Made by a program: the position numbers and the translations under genes. Source: a virus. From it: 24,172 nucleotides of DNA. Shown one piece after another: positions 1-4,534 of the stretch; position 1 is the first letter of the stretch, and the number at the start of each line of letters is the position of its first letter. The stretch covers positions 1 through 24,172 of IMG/VR virus record IMGVR_UViG_3300005096_000133. One strand, 5' to 3'. A model generated the notes under the pieces. The model did no database searches and had not been told where the DNA came from. It worked only from the letters and a program-made list of their open reading frames with translations.

Positions 1-23
1 TCCGCTGGATTTGTTTGTTATGT
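1..23 (+). repeat. Right half of an attC-like site (array continues upstream)
   Basis: The window opens with TCCGCTGGAT, then TTGTTTGTTATGT. This matches the right half (L'-R') of the complete site at 1281-1385 almost base for base. The R' core GTTATGT is at 17-23. Its left half lies outside the window, so at least one more cassette precedes. Confidence 0.75.
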
Positions 24-34
24 GAGGATTAATC

Positions 35-226
35 ATGGATGTACTAAATACAAAGCCTTTTGATGGATTCACCCAGCCACAACTTTTAGATATGTATTTT
101 TATTATACAGCGTATCGTGACGCATATTGTAGTGAAAATAATACCTTTGCTGCTGATATTGGGATAATTGATTTCTACATGTTGATGGCCCGGAAAGACG
201 GGAAGCCGGGGCTGCAAGCAGGGTGA
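35..226 (+). CDS. Hypothetical cassette protein (63 aa)
   Basis: This is the single gene of cassette 18-352. It starts with ATG 12 bases after the attC core and has TGAGGA just upstream as ribosome binding site. The protein is rich in aromatic residues in its first half (a run near residues 20-27 is Tyr/Phe-rich), has one Cys, and ends in a short basic Gly/Lys stretch. I do not recognise a family. About 45 untranslated bases separate the stop from the next attC site, more than for most genes in the array. Position directly after a recombination core, with its own binding site, is the main support. Function unknown. Confidence 0.6.
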   Translation: MDVLNTKPFDGFTQPQLLDMYFYYTAYRDAYCSENNTFAADIGIIDFYMLMARKDGKPGLQAG

Positions 227-269
227 CGATTTAATCAACGCTTTGTTTGTAGTCCCGCAGTATTCAAGC

Positions 270-358
270 ACATAACGACCACGATCAGCGAGGGGCTGGG
301 AAATGTTGGAGCGCTTAAAACAGAAGGCCAGCCCTTCCGCTAGATTAACTTGTTAGGT
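270..358 (+). repeat. attC-like recombination site A
   Basis: R'' core is ACATAAC (270-276) and R' core is GTTAGGT (352-358). The arms GATCAGCGAGGGGCTGGG and the complement of CCCAGCCCTTCCGCTAGATT pair with few bulges, giving an imperfect hairpin of about 89 bases. It belongs to the GATCAGCG sub-group together with site C. Predicted cut is after G352. Confidence 0.8.
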
Positions 359-381
359 TGCGCTGATGATAGGAGCGAGGA

Positions 382-561
382 ATGGCAATTAAGAAAGAAA
401 TGCTCCACCAAATAAGAGAGTTCATTGACGACCAGAACATTGACATTGATTGGTTTACGGCACACATTACCGTTAACTTTGACCCTTCCTTGATGACGAT
501 TACAATAGCCATAAAAGATATGGCAGAGGATGAATTTAATTGGCTGATGCAAGCAAACTAA
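382..561 (+). CDS. Hypothetical cassette protein (59 aa)
   Basis: The only gene of cassette 353-637, starting at ATG 382 with AGGAGCGAGGA immediately upstream. The 59-residue product begins MAIKKEMLHQ and ends FNWLMQAN. It has an amphipathic Lys/Glu-rich start, then alternating hydrophobic residues (TVNFDPSLMTITIAI) that would suit a beta hairpin. The TAA stop lies inside the R'' core AACTAAC of the next attC, as for several other genes in the array. No family recognised; function unknown. Confidence 0.65.
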   Translation: MAIKKEMLHQIREFIDDQNIDIDWFTAHITVNFDPSLMTITIAIKDMAEDEFNWLMQAN

Positions 562-643
562 CGAGATAGTTGAGGTGCGGCAATAGACTGTTCCCGCCTT
601 GACCGCAGAGGTAATTTCCGTCAACTCGAACGTTTTGTTAGAT
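556..643 (+). repeat. attC-like recombination site B
   Basis: R'' core AACTAAC (556-562) overlaps the stop codon of the preceding gene. R' core GTTAGAT (637-643) fits GTTRRRY exactly. The arm containing AGTTGAGGTGCGG pairs with CCGTCAACTCGAACG before TTTTGTTAG. Length 88 bases. Predicted cut is after G637. Confidence 0.8.
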
Positions 644-684
644 TTTGAACTGGCTCTGGCTGCAAAGCAGACATAGGGGTTAAT

Positions 685-1260
685 GTGAAAGTCTTGGTGG
701 GCTGCGAAGAAAACGGAAAAGTGAGGGATGCTTTTAAGGCAAAAGGCCATGACGCTTGGAGTTGCGATGTTTTACCAACACGACGGCCAGGCAAGCATCT
801 ACAGATGGATATTTTTGAGGCGCTCGTTAATTACGGCCCTTGGGATGTGGTAATACTGCACCCGGATTGCACAAAACTTACCGTCGCCGGGAATCGGTGG
901 TATGGAGAAGGCACAGCGGGCTACTACGAGCGTATTGCTGCGATGAAATGGACCGAGACCCTTTGGCACGTGGCAAAGCTGACTGCAAGGGTCGGCGTAG
1001 CGCTTGAAAACCCCGTAGGCGTGCTCGGGAAGACAAGCATGAGAAAACCGACACAATATATTCACCCCTGGCAATATGGGCACGGAGAGACGAAAAAAAC
1101 ATGCCTTTGGTTGGATCGCCTGCCTCAGCTAAAACCAACAAATATTGTTGAGGGACGGGCGCAGCGAGTTTGGAAGATGCCCCCGAGTGCTGACAGAAAA
1201 CGACTGAGAAGCGAAACATATGACGGTTGGTGCGAGGCAATGGCAGATCAATGGGGCTAA
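685..1260 (+). CDS. DNA cytosine methyltransferase-like phage protein
   Basis: The 191-residue product matches a family common in phages and usually annotated as a DNA C5-methyltransferase-like protein. The N-terminus (MKVLVGCEENGKVRDAF) resembles the SAM-binding first strand and motif I region of C5 methylases. HPDC at 59-62 stands where the catalytic Pro-Cys motif IV lies, and ENP at 109-111 stands where the ENV motif VI lies. The conserved PWQYGHGETKKTCLW (128-142) and MPPSADR (165-171) blocks are typical of this family. It is short, with no clear target-recognition domain, so activity is uncertain; base modification or evasion of host restriction is an inference. It starts at GTG 685 after AGGGGT and is the only gene of cassette 638-1379, the longest in the array. 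Confidence 0.8.
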   Translation: MKVLVGCEENGKVRDAFKAKGHDAWSCDVLPTRRPGKHLQMDIFEALVNYGPWDVVILHPDCTKLTVAGNRWYGEGTAGYYERIAAMKWTETLWHVAKLTARVGVALENPVGVLGKTSMRKPTQYIHPWQYGHGETKKTCLWLDRLPQLKPTNIVEGRAQRVWKMPPSADRKRLRSETYDGWCEAMADQWG

Positions 1261-1280
1261 TGCCTTTGCGCCGGTTTAAA

Positions 1281-1385
1281 ATCTAACGCCAATGATCAGC
1301 GGATGCCCTGAGCCGTTGGATAAGCACAGAATTAATCGATGATTCGACTGTGCTGGTTGCATTCCGCTGGATCTATTTGTTAGGT
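1281..1385 (+). repeat. attC-like recombination site C
   Basis: R'' core ATCTAAC (1281-1287) and R' core GTTAGGT (1379-1385) both fit the RYYYAAC/GTTRRRY consensus exactly. The left arm CCAATGATCAGCGGATGC pairs with GCATTCCGCTGGATCTATTT. Length 105 bases. The gene upstream ends 20 bases before the site, so coding and site do not overlap here. Confidence 0.85.
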
Positions 1386-1419
1386 GTGACGTGGAGTCGT
1401 TTAAAGCTAGGAGATAATA

Positions 1420-1605
1420 ATGAAAACATTTCTGATTATATACGATCATAATTCTGGTATTGCAGAACTTAGTAATGTTGGAATTTTTAAATCCTACAAT
1501 AAGTTAGAGGCAATAAAGATTGCAAAAGAACAATGGAACACTACTGCGTCATTAAAGGCGTTTGATTTGGACGAGTGCCAAAATGGTTGGAGTTATTACA
1601 CCTAA
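1420..1605 (+). CDS. Hypothetical cassette protein (61 aa)
   Basis: First of two genes in cassette 1380-2018. ATG 1420 follows TAGGAGATAATA, a good ribosome binding site. The product begins MKTFLIIYDHNSGIAEL, continues with an IFKSYNKLEAIKIAKEQW segment that looks like beta strand then helix, and ends NGWSYYT. The pattern resembles small phage proteins that adopt a ferredoxin-like or ssDNA-mimic fold, but I cannot name a family. It is separated from the next gene by 45 bases that contain no attC. Function unknown. Confidence 0.65.
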   Translation: MKTFLIIYDHNSGIAELSNVGIFKSYNKLEAIKIAKEQWNTTASLKAFDLDECQNGWSYYT

Positions 1606-1650
1606 TGATTATAATAACTTGCGGCGAAACGCAGAAAGGATATCAACGAA

Positions 1651-1926
1651 ATGAAATACCAACGTGACAATAAGACTGATTGTATAAAACAAAACTGTTT
1701 AGATTTTGCAGACTGCGTACCGGGGAAAACAGAAGCCGATTCCGTCAAAGTTGATGGGCTGGTTAGTCATAAAAATATATCAAAAGAGGAACAAGCTTTT
1801 GTTGACGGAATAATTGAATTATGGCCACTGCTAAGGAAAGGAACAAGGCGCGATGTCCTTAAAAAATTAGGGGAGAAAAAGCCTCCGGTTTTAGCCGAGT
1901 TTATGTACCAATTTATAAATGGCTAA
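1651..1926 (+). CDS. Hypothetical cassette protein (91 aa)
   Basis: Second gene of cassette 1380-2018, starting at ATG 1651 after AAAGGA with long spacing. The N-terminal 40 residues are polar and contain three Cys (positions near 11, 16 and 22). The C-terminal half is helical and basic (GIIELWPLLRKGTRRDVLKK), then PPVLAEFMYQFING. The TAA stop is within the R'' core GGCTAAC of site D. No family recognised; the arrangement suggests a small regulatory or DNA-associated protein, but nothing proves this. Confidence 0.6.
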   Translation: MKYQRDNKTDCIKQNCLDFADCVPGKTEADSVKVDGLVSHKNISKEEQAFVDGIIELWPLLRKGTRRDVLKKLGEKKPPVLAEFMYQFING

Positions 1927-2024
1927 CGGTGAAGATAACCGGCGGCGGCCTGACGCTCGCATACCACCGAATTATTCGCAAATTGCAGAAGTATTTTCCG
2001 TCCGCGTTGATTAAATTGTTAGAT
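1921..2024 (+). repeat. attC-like recombination site D
   Basis: R'' core GGCTAAC (1921-1927) overlaps a stop codon; R' core GTTAGAT (2018-2024) fits GTTRRRY. Left arm GATAACCGGCGGCGG pairs with CCGTCCGCGTTGATTAAATT. Its loop shares TTGCAGAAGTAT with site H, so D and H look closely related. Length 104 bases. Confidence 0.85.
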
Positions 2025-2044
2025 TCTTTTTAAACGGAGACGAA

Positions 2045-2236
2045 ATGATTGATACAAAAATTTCTTTAAATATGGAAAACGCAAAAAAGTCTTTTGATGA
2101 AGTTTGCCTTGCAAGGTGCTGTGTAATGGCAACTGAAAGCCTGAACCCGGAAGAGTTCGACAGTTTTATTGTTGCTTACAACACGCTGGCAGAAAGACGC
2201 ACCTTACAAAACAAACCGATAGCCTGCGAAGACTAA
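2045..2236 (+). CDS. Hypothetical cassette protein (63 aa)
   Basis: Forward gene of cassette 2019-2612. ATG 2045 is preceded by ACGGAGACGAA. The product is mostly helical with a Cys-containing motif CLARCCVMA near residues 22-30 and an acidic NPEEFDSFIV segment. The stop lies in GACTAAC, an R''-like heptamer, but no convincing right half follows. Instead the 3' end runs into the 3' end of a reverse-strand gene (stops overlap by three bases). No family recognised. Confidence 0.6.
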   Translation: MIDTKISLNMENAKKSFDEVCLARCCVMATESLNPEEFDSFIVAYNTLAERRTLQNKPIACED

Positions 2237-2454
2237 CGCACAAATTTTGTTTTTACATTTTTGTTTATGTACGCGTTGAGTCCGTCACCGGACAATGCAA
2301 GGCGTTTCATTGTTTCTACGTGCTGCTGTCCCGCTGATTGATAGCTGTACGTGTAAGTTTTGGCAGTACCTTTAAATTTTACGGTGATGGATGTTTCGTT
2401 GATTTCAAAACTATCAACCCCAGAATCTCGGTCGGTGTCTGCGTACTTTTGCAT
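2233..2454 (-). CDS. KTSC-like conserved small protein, reverse orientation in cassette
   Basis: The 73-residue product contains ITVKFKGTAKTYTYSYQSAG, two or three beta strands like KTSC-type domains, followed by HVETMKRLALSGDGLNAYINKNV. That second block matches a widespread small uncharacterised protein family as I recall it; function unknown. Start ATG 2454 follows the strong binding site AAAAGGAGGGG (about 2457-2467 on the reverse strand). It is the only minus-strand gene of the array. Reverse-oriented cassette genes usually need their own promoter, and I could not identify a clear one upstream. It shares cassette 2019-2612 with the forward gene 2045-2236. Confidence 0.75.
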   Translation of the reverse strand: MQKYADTDRDSGVDSFEINETSITVKFKGTAKTYTYSYQSAGQQHVETMKRLALSGDGLNAYINKNVKTKFVR

Positions 2455-2481
2455 GATGCCCCTCCTTTTGATGGTTTTAGA

Positions 2482-2618
2482 ATCTAACGACCGCTGATAA
2501 CCGGATTACGGATTAAGGAGTAGAGATTATGGGAAGCGCAAATTGTGGGTTTGAACACCCTGAGAACGAATGCGAAAAACAGAAGCATAGTAATTCCGCG
2601 TTGATTGGCTTGTTAGAA
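2482..2618 (+). repeat. attC-like recombination site E (long, carries a start codon)
   Basis: R'' core ATCTAAC (2482-2488) fits consensus; R' core GTTAGAA (2612-2618) differs only at the last base. Left arm GATAACCGGATTAC pairs with TAATTCCGCGTTGATTGGC. At 137 bases it is longer than most sites here. Its loop holds AAGGAG (2515-2520) and ATG 2529, opening a reading frame that crosses the R' core into the next cassette. Confidence 0.8.
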
Positions 2619-2783
2619 GCCGAAACCTTGGCGAAGCGTTTTCATGATACATACGAAAGATTGGCCCCGCAGTATGGATATTTAACAAGAAAGCTGTCAC
2701 GGGTGGATTGGGAAGATGTGTCGACAAAAAATAAAAAGTTGATGATCGCAACGTGCCAAGAGTTGTTAAACGAAGGCATCTAA
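2529..2783 (+). CDS. Conserved small phage protein whose frame opens inside attC site E
   Basis: Residues from about 32 on (ETLAKRFHDTYERLAPQYGY ... KKLMIATCQELL) match a small protein family common in phages, function unknown as far as I know. The first ~30 residues, including CGFEHPENEC, are encoded by the loop and right arm of site E. The ATG has a good AAGGAG with 8-base spacing. The conserved part has no convincing binding site of its own; a TTG at about 2629 is the only obvious internal candidate. So the product is either an 84-residue junction fusion or a shorter protein from a weak internal start. The stop is in the R'' core of site F. Confidence 0.7.
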   Translation: MGSANCGFEHPENECEKQKHSNSALIGLLEAETLAKRFHDTYERLAPQYGYLTRKLSRVDWEDVSTKNKKLMIATCQELLNEGI

Positions 2784-2883
2784 CGAGAAACGATAACCGG
2801 CTGCGACGTGCAGCCTCAACCAGCACTGACCTATTCGAGACACGCGCATGTATCACCAGTCCGCGTTGATTTGATGGTTAGCC
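2778..2883 (+). repeat. attC-like recombination site F
   Basis: R'' core ATCTAAC (2778-2784) overlaps the preceding stop codon; R' core is GTTAGCC (2877-2883). Left arm GATAACCGGCTGCG pairs with CCAGTCCGCGTTGATTTGATG. Length 106 bases. Predicted cut is after G2877. Confidence 0.85.
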
Positions 2884-2896
2884 AAAAGGGGAAATT

Positions 2897-3196
2897 ATGG
2901 ACTATAGCATCGAAAATGATTTACGGAAAATAGCGGGAATGCGTGCCGATGGATTGATAGAGAATTCTACCGCATGGAAAGCAGCGGAAGAAATCGCAAA
3001 GCTTAAAGCAGGCCTTGCATCGTGTAGCAGGGCACGCTCAGCCGAAGAAAGGGAATGTGCTGAATTACGAGAGAAAATATCGGATATGATAGAACGCTGC
3101 ATAGAAATTGTATATTCCGAAAGTTCTTATGAGGGACAGGCGAAAAGAACGGCCGACGCAATAGCAGAAGAATTCAATTTGCCGAAGGCTGGCTAA
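2897..3196 (+). CDS. Hypothetical coiled-coil cassette protein (99 aa)
   Basis: The gene of cassette 2878-3293, with AAAAGGGGAAATT directly before ATG 2897. The product is almost entirely helical and charged: an N-terminal helix to about residue 35, a heptad-like stretch (EERECAELREKISDMIERCI, about 50-69), and a C-terminal amphipathic helix AKRTADAIAEEFNL. Small phage proteins of this composition are often annotated only as hypothetical. Stop TAA is three bases before the AAC of site G. A structural or binding role is possible but not shown. Confidence 0.65.
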   Translation: MDYSIENDLRKIAGMRADGLIENSTAWKAAEEIAKLKAGLASCSRARSAEERECAELREKISDMIERCIEIVYSESSYEGQAKRTADAIAEEFNLPKAG

Positions 3197-3299
3197 TGAA
3201 CGCCGATAAGCGGCTGGCGCTGAGCTGTACGAAATTAGCGTATAACCTATCGTGTATCTGGGCTGCTGGTTCCAGTCCGACTTGATTTGCTTGTTATAT
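3195..3299 (+). repeat. attC-like recombination site G
   Basis: The R'' core is degenerate (AATGAAC, 3195-3201) and R' is GTTATAT (3293-3299). The arms are still clear: AACGCCGATAAGCGGCTGG against CCAGTCCGACTTGATTTGC. Length 105 bases. It forms the left border of the tRNA cassette. Confidence 0.75.
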
Positions 3300-3305
3300 T
3301 TTATT

Positions 3306-3381
3306 GCCATCGTAGCCAAATTGGTTCGGCACCTCCCTTGTAAGGAGATCTATGCTGGTTCGAATCCTGTCGATGGCTCCA
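3306..3381 (+). tRNA. tRNA-Thr (UGU), in a gene cassette
   Basis: A 76-base cloverleaf. Acceptor GCCATCG pairs perfectly with CGATGGC, followed by T73 and an encoded CCA. D arm GCC/GGC; anticodon arm CCTCC-CTTGTAA-GGAGA (one C-A mismatch at the first pair) gives anticodon TGT. T arm is GCTGG-TTCGAAT-CCTGT with one T-T mismatch. It lies seven bases after attC site G, in a cassette with no protein gene. Loss of some pairing suggests relaxed but probably functional folding. Confidence 0.88.
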
Positions 3382-3385
3382 GTAA

Positions 3386-3461
3386 ATAGGCGCATGTTCC
3401 AAGGCTGGCGAATTGGTCTCCAAAACCGATTGGGTAGGTTCGATTCCTACCGCCTATGCCA
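3386..3461 (+). tRNA. tRNA-Trp (CCA), in a gene cassette
   Basis: Acceptor ATAGGCG pairs perfectly with CGCCTAT; G73 and CCA are encoded. Anticodon arm TTGGT-CTCCAAA-ACCGA gives anticodon CCA (Trp). T arm GTAGG-TTCGATT-CCTAC is perfect. The D arm is weak (mainly G-T pairs) and base 8 is C instead of the usual T. It follows the Thr tRNA by four bases and precedes site H by eight. Trp identity is supported by the typical CTCCAAA loop. Confidence 0.88.
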
Positions 3462-3469
3462 ATTTTAAA

Positions 3470-3575
3470 ATATAACGGTTCGTGATAACCGGCGGCGGTA
3501 GAAAGGTTTGGCATGGTACGAATAAATCAATTTTGCAGAGAAGTATATTCCGTCCGGTTCATTGGCTTGTTATGC
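3470..3575 (+). repeat. attC-like recombination site H
   Basis: R'' core ATATAAC (3470-3476), R' core GTTATGC (3569-3575). Left arm GATAACCGGCGGCGG pairs with CCGTCCGGTTCATTGGC. Loop sequence close to site D. Length 106 bases. It closes the two-tRNA cassette. Confidence 0.82.
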
Positions 3576-3592
3576 GCGATTTGGAGAAAGAA

Positions 3593-3796
3593 ATGAATTA
3601 CGATAAAACAGTTTTTGTTTACCAACGGAAAGATAGTATAACCGAAATACGTGCTGATTATATAGAAACTGCCCGTATGCTTGAGGATGACAAAGAGTGG
3701 GAACATATAGCGACACTCGAACCAAGGGCATACATTAAAGCGATTCTGTCGGAATATCCTTCGCTGGTTAGGAAACTCAAAGGTGAAAGCGTATAA
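3593..3796 (+). CDS. Hypothetical cassette protein (67 aa)
   Basis: ATG 3593 after TTGGAGAAAGAA is preferred over an upstream in-frame GTG that would translate the attC site and has no binding site. The product starts MNYDKTVFVYQRKDSITEI, a likely beta hairpin, followed by two helices (DYIETARMLEDDKEWEHIA and PRAYIKAILSEYPSLVRKL). The stop is inside the R'' core GTATAAC of site I. It is the gene of cassette 3570-3954. Not recognised; function unknown. Confidence 0.7.
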   Translation: MNYDKTVFVYQRKDSITEIRADYIETARMLEDDKEWEHIATLEPRAYIKAILSEYPSLVRKLKGESV

Positions 3797-3960
3797 CGAG
3801 GAGCGATAACCGGAGGCGGCGAGATGGATGAATATGGAAGGAAATATGAATGCAGACTTTATGACAGAGTTTTGTGTAAAGGACAACCCTGCAAATCCTG
3901 TAGCCGGATGGTTCGCGGAAGACAGAAGCCAGTTCCTTCCGGTTGATTATTTGGTTAGTT
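3791..3960 (+). repeat. attC-like recombination site I (170 bases, carries a small ORF)
   Basis: R'' core GTATAAC (3791-3797), R' core GTTAGTT (3954-3960). Left arm GATAACCGGAGGCGG pairs with CCTTCCGGTTGATTATTT. It is the longest site in the array. The GGAGG in its left arm can serve as ribosome binding site for the 40-codon ORF at 3824, which stops inside the right arm. Confidence 0.75.
3824..3946 (+). CDS. Cys-rich 40-aa ORF inside attC site I
   Basis: ATG 3824 lies 8 bases after GGAGG in the left arm of site I, and the TGA stop is in the right arm, so the ORF is confined to the recombination site. The product begins MDEYGRKYECRLYDRVLC and contains a C-x4-C-x2-C cluster (CKGQPCKSC), plus an earlier Cys at 10, which would suit zinc binding. 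The C-terminus is basic. A good binding site and the Cys pattern argue for a real gene. Its length and location leave doubt. No family recognised. Confidence 0.5.
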   Translation: MDEYGRKYECRLYDRVLCKGQPCKSCSRMVRGRQKPVPSG

Positions 3961-3986
3961 TGCGCTGCTTCCTACGGAGAAACGAT

Positions 3987-4130
3987 ATGAATAAAGGAAA
4001 ATTGCTTTCTGGGGCTCTTGTAATGCTGGTTATTGCCTCGTTGATGCACGTTTACAATTCTCCCTCTGAGGGGCCCTGGTCTGCTGGGTCTGTTGTGCTG
4101 TTCTGGATTGGCCTAGCCCAAGAAAACTAA
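3987..4130 (+). CDS. Small membrane protein, last cassette (47 aa)
   Basis: ATG 3987 is preceded by GGAGAAACGAT. The 47-residue product starts MNKGKLLSGALVMLVIASLM, a short basic N-terminus with one hydrophobic segment (about 6-19) that reads as a signal-anchor helix. A second hydrophobic stretch VVLFWIGLA sits near the C-terminus. The stop is in the R''-like core AACTAAC of the final half-site. An earlier in-frame ATG (3828) would have to translate most of site I and is less likely. Function unknown. Confidence 0.6.
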   Translation: MNKGKLLSGALVMLVIASLMHVYNSPSEGPWSAGSVVLFWIGLAQEN

Positions 4131-4152
4131 CAGGTTGATAGCCGGGACCCGG
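4125..4152 (+). repeat. Left half of an attC-like site (3' end of the array)
   Basis: AACTAAC at 4125-4131 followed by AGGTTGATAGCCGGG resembles the left arms of the other sites (compare CTAACG...GATAACCGG). No matching right half with GTTRRRY is found downstream. It marks where the array stops and looks like a decayed or truncated site. Confidence 0.5.
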
Positions 4153-4204
4153 TGATATCCAATATACAGGGATAAGATTAGAAAAAACACAAAAAGGGTT
4201 AAAT

Positions 4205-4534
4205 GTGACAAATCGACGCATAATCAGAGCTTTTTTCGAGGTCGGCACAGCATTAAACTCAGCCTCAGCAATAAACACATCAAACGTTGAAAATATAGTC
4301 CAGACGAGCGGCCGAGGCGATGCGGGATGGCTGCTGAATTGGTATTGCGACATGCGCGGACTAATGGAAAATAATGATCTGAGAGATTTATATTCGTGTC
4401 ACATCGATAGTCGGCCGATGGATAGATCAGAATCGTGCAGGATTGGGAGGCGGTTGCGAAACTTTTGGGATAAACTGAACCGCAACCGCCAATATTACGA
4501 GGATGTGGCAGAGAGGTATTATTCTAATTGCTGA
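4205..4534 (+). CDS. Hypothetical protein (109 aa) beside the control region
   Basis: GTG 4205 follows AAAAAGGGTTAAAT, a weak binding site; the ATG two bases earlier is immediately followed by a stop. The product starts MTNRRIIRAFFEVGTALNSAS and has a C-terminal basic aromatic helix (RRLRNFWDKLNRNRQYY, about 82-98), which would suit nucleic-acid binding. It is rich in Arg and Asn with four Cys. It ends convergent with the minus-strand operon, overlapping the HTH-like gene by 16 bases. It is the first gene after the cassette array and has no attC of its own. I do not recognise a family. Confidence 0.5.
   Translation: MTNRRIIRAFFEVGTALNSASAINTSNVENIVQTSGRGDAGWLLNWYCDMRGLMENNDLRDLYSCHIDSRPMDRSESCRIGRRLRNFWDKLNRNRQYYEDVAERYYSNC

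Larger units (their letters stand above)
1..4152 (+). mobile_element. Integron-type gene-cassette array (CALIN-like, no integrase in window)
   Basis: Nine complete attC-like sites plus two half-sites punctuate this stretch. The left halves share a CTAACG core followed by GATAACCGGCGG-like or GATCAGCG-like sequence. The right halves share TTCCGTCCGCGTTGATT-like sequence followed by TTGTTAG. Within each site the two halves are imperfect inverted repeats, as in attC R''-L''/L'-R' structure. Cutting after the G of each GTT core predicts cassettes 18-352, 353-637, 638-1379, 1380-2018, 2019-2612, 2613-2877, 2878-3293, 3294-3569, 3570-3954 and a last one from 3955. No integrase or attI is seen, and the array continues off the left edge. 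Phage genes follow directly on the right. The attC reading is inferred from structure and context and was not scored by a model. Confidence 0.85.

Noticed and set aside
799-1240. Long reverse-strand frames opposite the methyltransferase-like gene
   Set aside because: They are shadows of the forward gene; the forward protein has family motifs and the reverse ones have none and no binding sites.
2231-2280. Possible short attC from GACTAAC to GTTGAGT
   Set aside because: The cores fit the consensus, but the span is only about 50 bases, the arms pair only with several bulges, the shared TCCGCG...TTGTTAG block is absent, and the sequence is explained as the end of the reverse-strand gene.
3482-3592. 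Upstream in-frame extension of the gene at 3593 from GTG 3482
   Set aside because: It would translate attC site H, lacks a binding site, and ATG 3593 has a clear one.
1-4152. Regularly recurring repeats as a CRISPR array
   Set aside because: Intervals are uneven (about 265-742 bases), contain genes, and each repeat is a two-part inverted structure with conserved outer cores, unlike short direct repeats with uniform spacers.
4142-4152. CCGGG-A-CCCGG inverted repeat as a terminator for the array
   Set aside because: There is a one-base centre and no T-tract; a stable RNA hairpin would need to open the inner pairs.
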